Below are positions 33,801 through 41,453 of a stretch of DNA of 64,000 bases, in pieces (position 1 is the stretch's first letter; each line of letters starts with the position of its first letter). The notes beneath the pieces are model-generated. The model was not told where the DNA came from, searched no databases, and saw only the letters and a program-made list of their open reading frames with translations. The translations under genes were made by a program, and so were the position numbers. Origin of the DNA: Erythrobacter sp. (GTDB lineage Bacteria > Pseudomonadota > Alphaproteobacteria > Sphingomonadales > Sphingomonadaceae). The stretch is taken from positions 256,616 to 320,615 of the forward strand of contig NZ_JAMWYX010000004.1 in the NCBI RefSeq assembly GCF_024305245.1. Direction: 5' to 3'.

Positions 33801-35613
33801 CGAGCAGCGTTGCCGCATCCATCCTCGCAGGCACGGTCAGGATGAAATCATGGATCGACCCCAAAGCCGGATCGGTCAGCAAGGTCGGCAGTTCGGCATC
33901 GACCCGAAAGCCGAAATTTTCCAGCGCGGGGACGGCATCGGACAAGGCCAGCCCGCCGCGCGCGCAATAGATCTTCAGCCGCAGGCTATCGGCGGCATCG
34001 CTGTCGAGGCGGTAAAGCCGGGTCGCGCGGTCGGGCCGGGCGGGGGCGGCGGGATCATCGCTCTCGGTCAGGGCCAGTGTGCGCAGCCGCCCGATATCGC
34101 GCGCCGCCTCGGCCGCGCCGTAGGCAAGGCGGTAACCGGTCGGGAAAGCGGGGGCATAGCGCGCCGCGATTGCGGCGGCGCGGCCCGCATCCTCGTCTTT
34201 TGCCAGATGGGTTGCCACCGCCTCGTTCCAGCCGCGCAGCAGATCGACCAGTTGCGCTTCGATCTTTGCCGGATCGGCAAGGCTGTCGCAGCCGCGCACA
34301 TCGATCAGGAACCGCAGCAGCGCCAGCGTGCTGCCTTCGACCTCGAGGCTCCAGTCGAGCAGGCCCGCACCCGGCGCGTCGAGCAACATCGCCTGAATCT
34401 GCATCCGGACATCGGTGGACAGCTGGTCACGCGGCAGCCAGACGAAGGCGAAGACGTGCCGCTCCAGCGTCGATTGCACCATCACCACGCGCGGGCGCGG
34501 ACGGTCGATCAGCGCCATCTTGGTGGTGGCGAGTTCCGTCACCCGCGTCCGCCCGAAGGCGATCAGCAGATCGTTGGGCAGGCTGGTGAAGGCATGCACC
34601 AGCGCCTTTCCATTATGCCCCGCCCGGTCGAAGCCGAGCTTGCCGGTCAGTTCGGCCAGCGTCTGGCGCAGCACCGGTACTTCGCTGGGGCGGGCGCTCA
34701 ACGCGGCGCTGGTCCATAGCCCAGCATGGATCGAAAGCGCGGTGACCTTCCCCCGATCGTCGCGCAGCGGCACGATAAACAGGTCGAGCGGGCTGACGCG
34801 GTGAACGCGGGACTGCACGTTGGACTTTATGACCAGCAGCGTGCGCGGGTTTCCGGCGGTATCTTCGCCGTCGAACCATTCGAACGCCCGCGCAAGCGAG
34901 GCTTCGGCCAGCAATTCGCGCGCCGAAGCGCGGCAGATGCCGAGTACCGCCTCCTCGCGCCCGTCGCGGTGGCGGGTGAGATGGCCGAGCTGCGTCAGCA
35001 TCCCGCCATTGAGCCAGCCGAGCAGCGCGGCCGCCTCCTGATCATGCGCGGCGGCAAGCGCTGCGTCGGTGGTCATGGCGGCCTGCATCAGCGGCCAATC
35101 GGCGACGGCGGCATGCACATCGGTCAGGGTTGCCTGCAACGCCTCGCGCAATTCGCGGCGCTGGCGGGCGTCGACCCGCGGGGTTTCGACATAGATCAGC
35201 GATTCGTTCGATCCGGGTGCTGCAGTGCCGCCAGTCGCCTTGCCACCGGGCTTGCCGATCGCGACAATCGCGCCGTCCGCGTCGCGCGTGACCGCCACCA
35301 CCGGGTGCAGCAGCCGGTCGATCGCCAGCCCCTGCGCGGCGATGGTGGACGCGACCGAATCGACCAGAAACGGCATGTCGTCATTGATGACCGCGATGCG
35401 CAGGTGGCGCCGTTCGCCGCTGGTCGATGCGATCTGCACCACCGGCGCGCTGGTCGGGCGGGAGTTCGCGGCAGCAAGCAGATAATCCGCCGCCTCGCTC
35501 ACCGCCGCCTTTTCGAAGGGGCCATCGCCGGGCAGCAGCGATGCTTGGAGATGCGCCTGAAGCGCAGTCTGCAACTTGTTTTCCGGCGCTTTGCCAGCGG
35601 TCTTCGGTCCCAT
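30871..35613 (-). CDS. gdhB: NAD-specific glutamate dehydrogenase, 180-kDa class
   Basis: A very long protein of 1580 residues with the layout of the large NAD-GDH family: an N-terminal regulatory region with ACT-like segments (VINDDMPFLVDSVAS), a central catalytic domain with VIVPTGAKGGFYPKQLP (about residue 815, substrate-binding Lys) and GCGDMSGDVFGNGMLLS, and a long helical C-terminus. It oxidatively deaminates glutamate to 2-oxoglutarate with NAD. Length and motif order match the family, and no frameshift or internal stop is present. A palindromic AT-rich element lies 31 bases upstream of the start. Confidence 0.94.
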   Translation of the reverse strand: MGPKTAGKAPENKLQTALQAHLQASLLPGDGPFEKAAVSEAADYLLAAANSRPTSAPVVQIASTSGERRHLRIAVINDDMPFLVDSVASTIAAQGLAIDRLLHPVVAVTRDADGAIVAIGKPGGKATGGTAAPGSNESLIYVETPRVDARQRRELREALQATLTDVHAAVADWPLMQAAMTTDAALAAAHDQEAAALLGWLNGGMLTQLGHLTRHRDGREEAVLGICRASARELLAEASLARAFEWFDGEDTAGNPRTLLVIKSNVQSRVHRVSPLDLFIVPLRDDRGKVTALSIHAGLWTSAALSARPSEVPVLRQTLAELTGKLGFDRAGHNGKALVHAFTSLPNDLLIAFGRTRVTELATTKMALIDRPRPRVVMVQSTLERHVFAFVWLPRDQLSTDVRMQIQAMLLDAPGAGLLDWSLEVEGSTLALLRFLIDVRGCDSLADPAKIEAQLVDLLRGWNEAVATHLAKDEDAGRAAAIAARYAPAFPTGYRLAYGAAEAARDIGRLRTLALTESDDPAAPARPDRATRLYRLDSDAADSLRLKIYCARGGLALSDAVPALENFGFRVDAELPTLLTDPALGSIHDFILTVPARMDAATLLDRAALIEQAMADVLNAAAEDDPFNRLIAATGLAPRSANWLRAIYRYLRQTGVSYTIYTVVDALVAAPQATRAMIDLFAARHDPAFIGDREEAIAAAQGAYARGLSKVTAINDDRLLRRYRAVIDAILRTNAFAPAAAEALAFKIDSHCVPGLPKPLPWREIFVYSRRVEGIHLRSGAVARGGLRWSDRRDDFRTEVLGLMKAQRVKNAVIVPTGAKGGFYPKQLPSPAIDREGWAAEGRASYEVFIRTLLSITDNIVDGRVVHPAAVEVLDGEDPYFVVAADKGTATFSDIANGIAQSRDFWLDDAFASGGSNGYDHKAMGITARGAWVSVQRHFREMGIDVQSDSITVAGCGDMSGDVFGNGMLLSRALKLVAAFDHRHIFIDPAPDPMTSWKERKRLFELPRSSWEDYDAALISKGGGVFSRASKRIKLPKQARELLGITEKEIEPDALISAILRAPVDLMWFGGIGSYVKAPQENHIQVGDPANDALRVDADEVRARVIGEGANLGVTQAGRIAFSLNGGRINTDFIDNSAGVDCSDNEVNIKIALAAAMRDGKLTEKKRNTLLAAMTDEVAAIVLEDNRLQALALSIAEAGGDGATPAYVRLIERLEEISDFDRRTEGLADGEALLRRAADGQGLTRPELAVLLSSAKLALQDAIEASGLVDDPVLEPVLLARFPSAMRKNYAAQIRGHRLRREMIATSLSNRIVNRMGMVHPFELAEEEGVGLADVAAAFVVTERLFGLDALWRELDAADIPEAARLALFDRLAAAVGNLMSDVLRTAAGKVATGAMVAELGSGVALLADAREELLAAEPRARSRELRSSFVAAGSPDALAARVANLFDFDGAVGLAKLALETGIDAKLLTHAFTSIGGKLGLDWAQGIAAHMSPSDVWDRLLVSGLARDFQQMRLEFLRRLMRRKTGKDDPPGAVEEWSARNSQAVAQFRAMIARAQSRPPVRPAMLAQIASQARNLLER

Positions 35614-35643
35614 CAGCGGCTCCCGCCATCCTGCTTTTTCGGC

Positions 35644-35659
35644 ATTACTATCGAGTAAT
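35644..35659. promoter_or_regulatory. AT-rich inverted repeat upstream of NAD-GDH gene
   Basis: ATTACT-ATCG-AGTAAT has 6-bp arms and a 4-base centre, 31-46 bases before the NAD-GDH start, in a conspicuously AT-rich stretch (TAATTATATTAT follows). It could be a regulator site or overlap the promoter. Confidence 0.35.
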
Positions 35660-35742
35660 TATATTATGCCGGATTGTTGTTATCGTGTTCGGAGCGATAC
35701 GCCCTTCCCCCCATCCCGCGCAAGCGCGATGATAACCCGATA

Positions 35743-36738
35743 TTATCCCGCCAACGCGTTTTCGCAGGCATCCAGCGTGAGTTCGAGTGAGCGGACGCGC
35801 GCCGCCGGGTCATAGGTCGCGCCGCACAGCATGATCTCGTCGGCACCGGTGCGCTGGACGAAGGCGGCGATGGCCTGGCGCACCTGCGCAGGCGTGCCGA
35901 CTGCCGCCGCCTGCCCCAGATGGGCGAGCATCGCCTGCGCCGGGGCGGGCAGGGTATCGGCATAATCGGCAATCGGAGGCGGCAGCTTGCCGGGATTGCC
36001 GCTGCGCAGCCGCACGAAGCTTTGCTGCTGGCTCGATGCGAGCAAGCGGGCGTCGGCCTCGGTATCGGCGGCGAAGACGTTCATCGCCACCATCACATGC
36101 GGCTTTTCGAGCGCGTCGGACGGCTGGAAATCGCGGCGGTAAACCGCCAGCGCGGCATCGAGGTGATCGGGCGCGAAATGCGCGGCAAAAGCGTAGGGCA
36201 GGCCCAGCTTGGCGGCCAATTGCGCGCCGAACAGGCTCGATCCGAGCATCCACAATTCGACATGCGCGCCGAGGCCCGGCGTGGCGTGGATCGGCAGGTC
36301 GATGTCGCCGGTCAGCAGTGCACGCAGTTCGACCACGTCCTGCGGGAAGTATTCGGCGGCCTGATTGAGATTCTTGCGCAGCGCGCGCTGCAATTCCGGC
36401 CCGGCGCCCGGTGCGCGGCCCAGCCCCAGATCGACGCGGCCCGGAAACAGCGCGTCCAGCGTGCCGAATTGTTCGGCAATCTGGAACGGGGTGTGATTGG
36501 GCAGCATGATCCCGCCCGAACCGATCCGGATGCGGCTGGTGGCATTGCCGATATGCGCGAGCACGACCGACGTCGCTCCGCCTGCGATACCGTCCATCGC
36601 GTGATGTTCGGCCACCCAGAACCGCTTGGCTCCCGCAGCTTCGGCGGCGCGGGCGAGGTCGGTGGCGGCGGCGAAGGCCTCGGTCAGTGTCCCGCCTTCA
36701 CGCACGGGCACAAGGTCGAGCACGGCAAAATCGGTCAT
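35743..36738 (-). CDS. LLM-class flavin-dependent oxidoreductase (luciferase-like)
   Basis: The 331-residue protein belongs to the bacterial luciferase-like superfamily: FWVAEHHAMDGIAGGATSVVLAHIGNAT, IRIGSGGIMLPNHTPFQIAEQFGTLDALFPGRVDLGLGRAPG are the diagnostic N-terminal blocks. Enzymes of this group use reduced flavin (FMNH2 or F420) to oxidise aldehydes, alkanesulfonates and other compounds; the substrate is unknown. A variant MsnO8 subgroup of LLM proteins shares this pattern. The gene begins inside the stop of the TPR gene (TGATG), so the two are translationally coupled. Confidence 0.88.
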   Translation of the reverse strand: MTDFAVLDLVPVREGGTLTEAFAAATDLARAAEAAGAKRFWVAEHHAMDGIAGGATSVVLAHIGNATSRIRIGSGGIMLPNHTPFQIAEQFGTLDALFPGRVDLGLGRAPGAGPELQRALRKNLNQAAEYFPQDVVELRALLTGDIDLPIHATPGLGAHVELWMLGSSLFGAQLAAKLGLPYAFAAHFAPDHLDAALAVYRRDFQPSDALEKPHVMVAMNVFAADTEADARLLASSQQQSFVRLRSGNPGKLPPPIADYADTLPAPAQAMLAHLGQAAAVGTPAQVRQAIAAFVQRTGADEIMLCGATYDPAARVRSLELTLDACENALAG

Positions 36739-37649
36739 CAGCGCGGCTCCGGTTGGGGTAAGATTTCGGGTTCGGGTTCTGGCGCAGGCGCGGGGACAGG
36801 TTCCGGCGCAGTGTCCTGAGGGGCAAGTTGTGCGAGATAATCGCGCGCGGTTGCCGCGACCGGGCTTTCCGGCGCAAGGTCGATCACCGATTGCCAGCTT
36901 TGCCGCGCGGCATCCTCGCGTCCGGCCAGCACCGCAATCACCCCGGCTTCCAGCCCGATTTCCGGGTTGGTTGGCGCGAGTCCTGCCGCGTGTTCGATCG
37001 CGCCCTGCGCCTTGTCCAGCCGCTCCAGCCGCCGCAGCAAGGTCGCCTTGAGCAGCCAGCCTTCGCTGCGTTCGGGTGCCAGCGTGGTCGCCATGTCGAG
37101 CGCGGCCAGCGCATCGTCACCGCGGCCCATCGTCACCAGCACGCGCGCACGGTCGATCGCGGCCAGTGCCTGCATCGGCGCGGATTGCGCAGCGCGCGCA
37201 TCATCCGCCGCCTGCCCCAGCAGATCGAGCGCACCTTGCGCATCCCCGCTCGCCAAGGCTGCATTGCCGGCCATCAAGGCGAACCGGGCGCGGGTGCGCG
37301 CTTCGTCTGCGGGCGTTTCCGCGCGCGCGTCGAGGAAGGCGGCGCGGGCATCGTCCCACAGGCCCAGCTCGGTCGCTGCCGTGCCGAGGCAGTGGTTGGC
37401 CAGCACCCGATCAGGCCCGGTCGTCTCGCTGCGGCGGATTTGCGCGGTGGTGTGCGCGCGGGCAGGATCCTCCGCCAACTGGTCGAGACACGATACCAAC
37501 CACGCGCTGGTGGGGTTGAGCATTTCGGGTTCGGCTGGCTGTTCGGCGGCGGGGCGCGGCGGACGATCGCGCACCAGATCATCGCCCTGCATTCCCCCGC
37601 CCATGGGATCGGGGCCGACCTGTAGCAGCATGGCGAGGAGCAGGGACAT
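36738..37649 (-). CDS. Tetratricopeptide-repeat protein
   Basis: The 303-residue protein begins MSLLLAMLLQVG, a short hydrophobic start that could be a signal or anchor. The middle contains several TPR-like helix pairs (AATELGLWDDARAAFLDAR, ALASGDAQGALDLLGQA, MGRGDDALAALDMAT, AAGLAPTNPEIGLEAG) and the end is low-complexity Pro/Glu (APEPVPAPAPEPEPE). It is probably a protein-interaction scaffold facing the periplasm; partners are unknown. It lies 8 bases after the hydrolase gene and is coupled to the luciferase-like gene, which suggests a three-gene operon. Confidence 0.75.
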   Translation of the reverse strand: MSLLLAMLLQVGPDPMGGGMQGDDLVRDRPPRPAAEQPAEPEMLNPTSAWLVSCLDQLAEDPARAHTTAQIRRSETTGPDRVLANHCLGTAATELGLWDDARAAFLDARAETPADEARTRARFALMAGNAALASGDAQGALDLLGQAADDARAAQSAPMQALAAIDRARVLVTMGRGDDALAALDMATTLAPERSEGWLLKATLLRRLERLDKAQGAIEHAAGLAPTNPEIGLEAGVIAVLAGREDAARQSWQSVIDLAPESPVAATARDYLAQLAPQDTAPEPVPAPAPEPEPEILPQPEPR

Positions 37650-37657
37650 ATTGCGAT

Positions 37658-38404
37658 CTATCCGTAAAATCCGGCCACAACGGCCTTGAGCAGTTCGACG
37701 TCGCCGGGGCGCGACAGGCGGTGATCGCCGTCATCTATCAGGCTCACCTGTACGTCGTCCGAACGCAGCGCCTGTTTGAGGCGGAGGCTGATCTCCCACG
37801 GCACATCGGCATCGCACTTCCCGTGCAGCAGGTGCACCGGGCAGGCGAGGTCGATTTCACCCTCCAGCCGAACATGGCACTCGGCATCGGCAAAAAACTT
37901 CGCATAGGTTGGCGTCGGTTCGGGGCCGTAGGGGTTCGGTTCGTAAATGGTCTCGCCCGCCGCCAGCTGCGCGCGCTGGGCTTCGGTGTAGCCCCAGCGG
38001 GTGAAATCGGGCGCGGGCGCGATGCCGATCATGCCTGCCAGCCGCTCATCCAGTCGCCCACCCAGTCGCTGCGCCACCAGCAGCATCAGCCAGCCGCCCA
38101 TCGACGACCCCACCAGCAGCACCGGCCCGGACGCGTAGCTGGCGATCAGCGCCAGCACCTCGTCACGCCAGCGCGATAGTGTGCCGTCGGCGAATTCCCC
38201 GGCGCTTTGCCCGCAGCCCGAATAGTCCATCAGCAGGCAGGCGCGGCCCTTGGCCTCGGCCTCGGCGAACAGCGCGGTCGCCTTGCCGCCTTGCATGTCG
38301 GACATATAGCCGGGCAGGAACACCAGCGCCGGGCCGGTCCCATGGGTGTAGCGGAAGGCAATCCGGCGGCCGTCGTACAGCGTGTGATGCATAACTTCAC
38401 TCAT
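37658..38404 (-). CDS. Alpha/beta hydrolase
   Basis: A 248-residue hydrolase of the alpha/beta fold with nucleophile elbow VGSSMGGWLML (about residue 105), oxyanion segment VFLPGYMSDMQGGKA, acid region around KCDADVPWE and catalytic histidine in DDGDHRLSRPGD. The GPALVFLPGYMSDM pattern resembles small esterases / thioesterases of the ABHD10 type. Substrate unknown. ATG 38404 is chosen; a longer frame from 38440 adds a leader with no support. It is first gene in an operon with TPR and luciferase-like genes and diverges from phoD across 80 bases. Confidence 0.82.
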   Translation of the reverse strand: MSEVMHHTLYDGRRIAFRYTHGTGPALVFLPGYMSDMQGGKATALFAEAEAKGRACLLMDYSGCGQSAGEFADGTLSRWRDEVLALIASYASGPVLLVGSSMGGWLMLLVAQRLGGRLDERLAGMIGIAPAPDFTRWGYTEAQRAQLAAGETIYEPNPYGPEPTPTYAKFFADAECHVRLEGEIDLACPVHLLHGKCDADVPWEISLRLKQALRSDDVQVSLIDDGDHRLSRPGDVELLKAVVAGFYG

Positions 38405-38484
38405 CGCACCACCATGCCTTGCGAAAGCGGGCCTGTGCAAGCACTGTCACAGCACCGCAACGGTTCAGGGATAAGCGCGCAGCC

Positions 38485-40152
38485 ATGATGAAAACCGATC
38501 AGCTCGCCGGTCTTCCGGCTGCTTCGCCTTCCGCGCTCACCCGCCGCGGATTGTTCACTCTGGCAGGCGCTTCGGCGGCAATGGCGGCGACCCCGCTGGC
38601 CGCGCGCAGCTTCGGCAGCGGGTTTACCCACGGAGTCGCCAGCGGTGAGCCGGGCGCGAACAGCGTGCTGTTGTGGACACGCTATGTCGCCGATCAGGCG
38701 GTCGACCTCGCATGGCAGGTCAGCGAGAGCGAGGATTTCTCGGCGCCGGTAGCCGAAGGCAGCGTTCGCGCCAGCGACAGCCGCGACTGGTGTGCCAAGG
38801 GGATCGCCTCCGGACTCCAGCCGGGGCGCTGGTATTTCTATCGCTTCGTCGCGCCGAATGGCACCGCATCCGCCACCGGCCGCACCCGCACCCTGCCCGA
38901 AGCGGGCACCCCGTCGTTCAAGCTGGCGGTGTTTTCCTGCTCCAATTACGGGTTCGGCTGGTTCAACGCCTATGGCCATGCCGCCGAAGCGAACGACGCC
39001 GATCTTGCCGTGCATCTGGGCGATTACATCTACGAATATGGCGCGGGCACCTATCCCGATCCGACGCAGGCCAATGGCGAGCGGATGCTGGCCCCGGCCA
39101 GCGAGATCGTGACGCTCACCGATTACCGCCTGCGTTATGCCACCTACCGCGCCGACCCCGATCTCCAGCGCCTGCATCAGGTGCTGCCGATGATCGCGGT
39201 GTGGGACGATCACGAAAGCGCGAACGACAGCTGGAAGGACGGCGCGCAGAACCACCAGAGCGATACCGAAGGCGAATGGCAGGTCCGCAAGGACATCGCC
39301 AAGCGGGTGTACCGCGAATGGATGCCGGTGTCGGACGAGCCCTATGCCGCCTATCAGGTTGGCGATCTCGCCACCCTGTTCCGGCTCGACACGCGGCTGG
39401 AAGGGCGCGACCAGCAGTTCGATCTGGGCAAGGTTCTGGAAGGCCAGACCAATCCGCAAGGCGCGATGGAGGCCTTGGCGAAGTTCAAGGACGGCGCATG
39501 GGCCGATCCTGAGCGCCAGCTGCTGGGTCAGGTGCAGGAAGAATGGCTGGCCAACGGGCTGTTCGCCTCCACCGCCAGCGGAACCGCGTGGCAGGTGCTG
39601 GTGCAGCAGGTGCTGATCGGTAACCTGCGCACCCCGGTCAGTCTGGTCGATCAGCTGGGCGATGCCCTGCCCGATTATATCCGCCAGCGTCTGACGGCGG
39701 CCGCGATGGCGAGCCGGACCGGCCTGCCCGCCAACATGGATGCTTGGGACGGTTACCCCGCCGCGCGCGAGCGTGTGTTCAAGGCGGCGCTGGCCGCCGA
39801 TGCCAATCTGCTGGTGCTGGCGGGCGATACCCATAATGGCTGGGCGTTCGAGCTGGCGCAGGACGGCGCGAAGGTGGGCGTGGAGCTGGGCGTGTGTTCG
39901 GTCAGCTCGCCGGGTTTCGAAAGCTACCTTTCGTTCCTGCCGCCGCAGGATCTCGCCAGCGCGCTGGTCAGCACCAACGCGAACCTGAAATGGGCTGACA
40001 CGGCGCAGCGCGGTTACATGGTGGTGGAGCTGACCCCGACGCGGGCGGTGACCGAATACCGCTTCACCAGCACTATCAAGCAACGCTCGACCAAGCTGGC
40101 GGGCACGAAGCGGATCGCGACCACGAAGGGATCGGGTGCGCTGGAGGTCTAG
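38485..40152 (+). CDS. phoD: Alkaline phosphatase PhoD family protein
   Basis: The 555-residue protein has a twin-arginine signal (ALTRRGLFTLAGASAAMA) and mature PhoD features: GFTHGVASGEPGANSVLLWTRY at the start, LAVHLGDYIYEYG, AVWDDHESANDSW and LAGDTHNGWAFEL, which carry the Asp/His metal ligands of the metallophosphatase core. Tat export of a folded metalloenzyme to the periplasm fits PhoD, a phosphodi/monoesterase. With the unrelated PhoA-type phosphatase near 4.3 kb it gives the cell two phosphate-scavenging enzymes. The stop shares CTAG with the convergent regulator gene. Confidence 0.92.
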   Translation: MMKTDQLAGLPAASPSALTRRGLFTLAGASAAMAATPLAARSFGSGFTHGVASGEPGANSVLLWTRYVADQAVDLAWQVSESEDFSAPVAEGSVRASDSRDWCAKGIASGLQPGRWYFYRFVAPNGTASATGRTRTLPEAGTPSFKLAVFSCSNYGFGWFNAYGHAAEANDADLAVHLGDYIYEYGAGTYPDPTQANGERMLAPASEIVTLTDYRLRYATYRADPDLQRLHQVLPMIAVWDDHESANDSWKDGAQNHQSDTEGEWQVRKDIAKRVYREWMPVSDEPYAAYQVGDLATLFRLDTRLEGRDQQFDLGKVLEGQTNPQGAMEALAKFKDGAWADPERQLLGQVQEEWLANGLFASTASGTAWQVLVQQVLIGNLRTPVSLVDQLGDALPDYIRQRLTAAAMASRTGLPANMDAWDGYPAARERVFKAALAADANLLVLAGDTHNGWAFELAQDGAKVGVELGVCSVSSPGFESYLSFLPPQDLASALVSTNANLKWADTAQRGYMVVELTPTRAVTEYRFTSTIKQRSTKLAGTKRIATTKGSGALEV

Positions 40153-40340
40153 TCGCGGCTGAAGATCGCCTCGATCGGTAGTTCGAACAGTTCGGCGATG
40201 GTGAAGGCCAGCGGGAGCGAGGGGTCGTAGCGGCCCTTTTCGATGGCGTTGACGCTCTGACGGCTGACGCCGAGGCGATCGGCCAGATCCTGCTGCGACC
40301 AGTCCCGCTCAGCCCGCAGCACCTTCAGGCGGTTGTTCAT
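40149..40340 (-). CDS. Small XRE-family transcriptional regulator
   Basis: A 63-residue helix-turn-helix protein: MNNRLKVLRAERDWSQQDLADRLGVSRQSVNAIEKGRYDPSLPLAFTIAELFE contains one complete HTH_3 (Cro/CI type) domain and almost nothing else. It is last in a three-gene, end-overlapping operon with two membrane proteins; an imperfect inverted repeat lies in the operon promoter region, so self-regulation is likely. The stop shares CTAG with phoD. Similar small regulators paired with a membrane protein occur widely in Alphaproteobacteria; the ligand or signal is unknown. Confidence 0.85.
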   Translation of the reverse strand: MNNRLKVLRAERDWSQQDLADRLGVSRQSVNAIEKGRYDPSLPLAFTIAELFELPIEAIFSRD

Positions 40341-40966
40341 GCGCTCCCCCAGGTGCCGTGCTGGATCCGGTTTACGACTGCCCCCACGATCAAACCGAAA
40401 AACCAGGCCGCCGCGACCCAATAGGAATCGACATGCGGCACCAGATCGGCGCTTTCAAGGAAACCCCACACTGAAGCGGCGCTCAGAGCGACGGCGGTGG
40501 CGATGAGGGACTGGCGGACGGTCAGCATGCGCAGGAACTCGTCCTTCTCCTCGACTATCAGGCGCCCGATGGCCCAGAAAACGCCGATCACCGCAAGCCC
40601 CGGCAGCAGGGCGACGAGGAAACGGACCAGTTGCGGCCCGGATGCGGGATCATCGAAGAAGGATAACAAAGCGACCGCGATCAGATAGAGCGAGGTGAAC
40701 ACAGCAACCCGCTTGATATAGCGCGCCTGCGCCAGCCCGCGTTCCGTTTTGGTCCCCTGTTTCGCCCGGACCGAAAGCTGGGCTGCACGGATCACCGCTG
40801 CGAGCAGGGCAAGCGGGACCAGCGCCAGCACGAGAACGGTTTCCCGCCCTTCGATCGCGCCCGTCGCAGCCAGCAAGCCGAGCGCAATGGAACTCGCCAG
40901 AAACAATCCGCTCCAGAACAGCGGCCCGCGACCGAGCACCCCCGCGTTTGCCGTGCTGCCGGTCAC
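40337..40966 (-). CDS. Multi-spanning membrane protein, partner of the XRE regulator
   Basis: The 209-residue protein has six or so hydrophobic segments (LFWSGLFLASSIALGLLAA, VLVLALVPLALLAAVI, VAVFTSLYLIAVALLSFF, FLVALLPGLAVIGVFWAIG, SLIATAVALSAASVWGFL, SYWVAAAWFFGLIVGAVVN). I recognise no family. I chose GTG 40966 because it overlaps the stop of the upstream 58-residue gene as GTGA; the frame is open further upstream, but that part is out-of-frame sequence of that gene. Its stop overlaps the regulator start (ATGA). A membrane protein translationally coupled to an XRE regulator suggests a signal-sensing or stress-response pair; this is inference. Confidence 0.75.
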   Translation of the reverse strand: MTGSTANAGVLGRGPLFWSGLFLASSIALGLLAATGAIEGRETVLVLALVPLALLAAVIRAAQLSVRAKQGTKTERGLAQARYIKRVAVFTSLYLIAVALLSFFDDPASGPQLVRFLVALLPGLAVIGVFWAIGRLIVEEKDEFLRMLTVRQSLIATAVALSAASVWGFLESADLVPHVDSYWVAAAWFFGLIVGAVVNRIQHGTWGSA

Positions 40967-41139
40967 GATGCCGACCTCCGGACGCACGTTCCTGCACTCC
41001 GGAGCGAGAGCACGGCCAGAATCGGCAGCACGAAGATGAACAGCTTTGCGGTATCCTCGGCAATCAGCCCGCGCGATTGCAACAGCGCGGCGATCAGGAT
41101 GGCGGCGGCCCACAGGAGGGCTTTGGCGATGTTGGTCAT
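40963..41139 (-). CDS. 58-residue membrane protein, first gene of the XRE operon
   Basis: A short frame starting MTNIAKALLWAAAILIAALL, then GLIAEDTAKLFIFVLPILAVL, giving two membrane segments with a short loop, and ending in a cysteine/arginine tail. A strong ribosome site (AAAGGAGG) precedes the ATG by 9 bases. It is coupled to the next gene by GTGA. It is absent from lists with a 60-residue cut-off. Function unknown; the overlap pattern and ribosome site support it. Confidence 0.65.
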   Translation of the reverse strand: MTNIAKALLWAAAILIAALLQSRGLIAEDTAKLFIFVLPILAVLSLRSAGTCVRRSAS

Positions 41140-41160
41140 TAGACAAGCCTCCTTTCACTT

Positions 41161-41212
41161 ATGGAAAGTATGCTTGTCACTCTGCTGCCACCTTGTCAAG
41201 GGTGCTTTCCAT
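41161..41212. promoter_or_regulatory. Inverted repeat, probable operator of the XRE operon
   Basis: ATGGAAAGTATGCTTGTCA (41161-41179) is repeated inverted at 41194-41212 (TGTCAAGGGTGCTTTCCAT), 15 of 19 positions matching, with a 14-base spacer. On the minus strand the distal arm contains TTGACA (41198-41193), a -35 candidate, and the proximal arm contains CATACT, 22 bases before the start of the first gene. The layout suits a repressor covering the promoter. Confidence 0.5.
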
Positions 41213-41453
41213 CAACTTGCGCGTGACAAAGCCCTGCAGCGCGATTATTTCGCCCGTATGGCCAAGCTGCTGACCACCACTGCCACTACCACCCGGACTA
41301 TCCGGGGGCGGCGGCGCGTGCGTTAAGCATCCACCCGCCGCCCGGTTCGGGGCGGCGCGGTGTTCTTCCCGAATCGGTTCTTCGTTCAACACCGCTCTTC
41401 CGGTGCGCCTCTGCTTGTCCTAAGGCGCGCCAAACCAGACGGAATTGCGAACA
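41213..41453. other. Gap upstream of thrS, no gene seen
   Basis: Together with the inverted repeat this is the 314-base gene-free interval between the XRE operon and thrS. It contains a CGCCGCCC / GGGCGGCG hairpin around 41336-41360 without T tract, and AT-rich patches. No T-box or other known leader for thrS is visible, and an open minus-strand frame at 41177-41392 lacks support. Confidence 0.4.

Noticed and set aside
32662..34719. 685-residue plus-strand frame inside the NAD-GDH gene
   Set aside because: Antisense shadow frame; the opposite strand encodes a full-length recognised enzyme.
40963..41139. Frameshift between the 58-residue and 209-residue genes of the XRE operon
   Set aside because: Considered because the downstream frame is open through the upstream gene. 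The GTGA overlap and the strong ribosome site before the short gene suit two separate coupled genes better.
41177..41392. 71-residue minus-strand frame before thrS
   Set aside because: Overlaps the operator-like inverted repeat and has Pro/Gly-rich sequence with no motif and no clear ribosome site.
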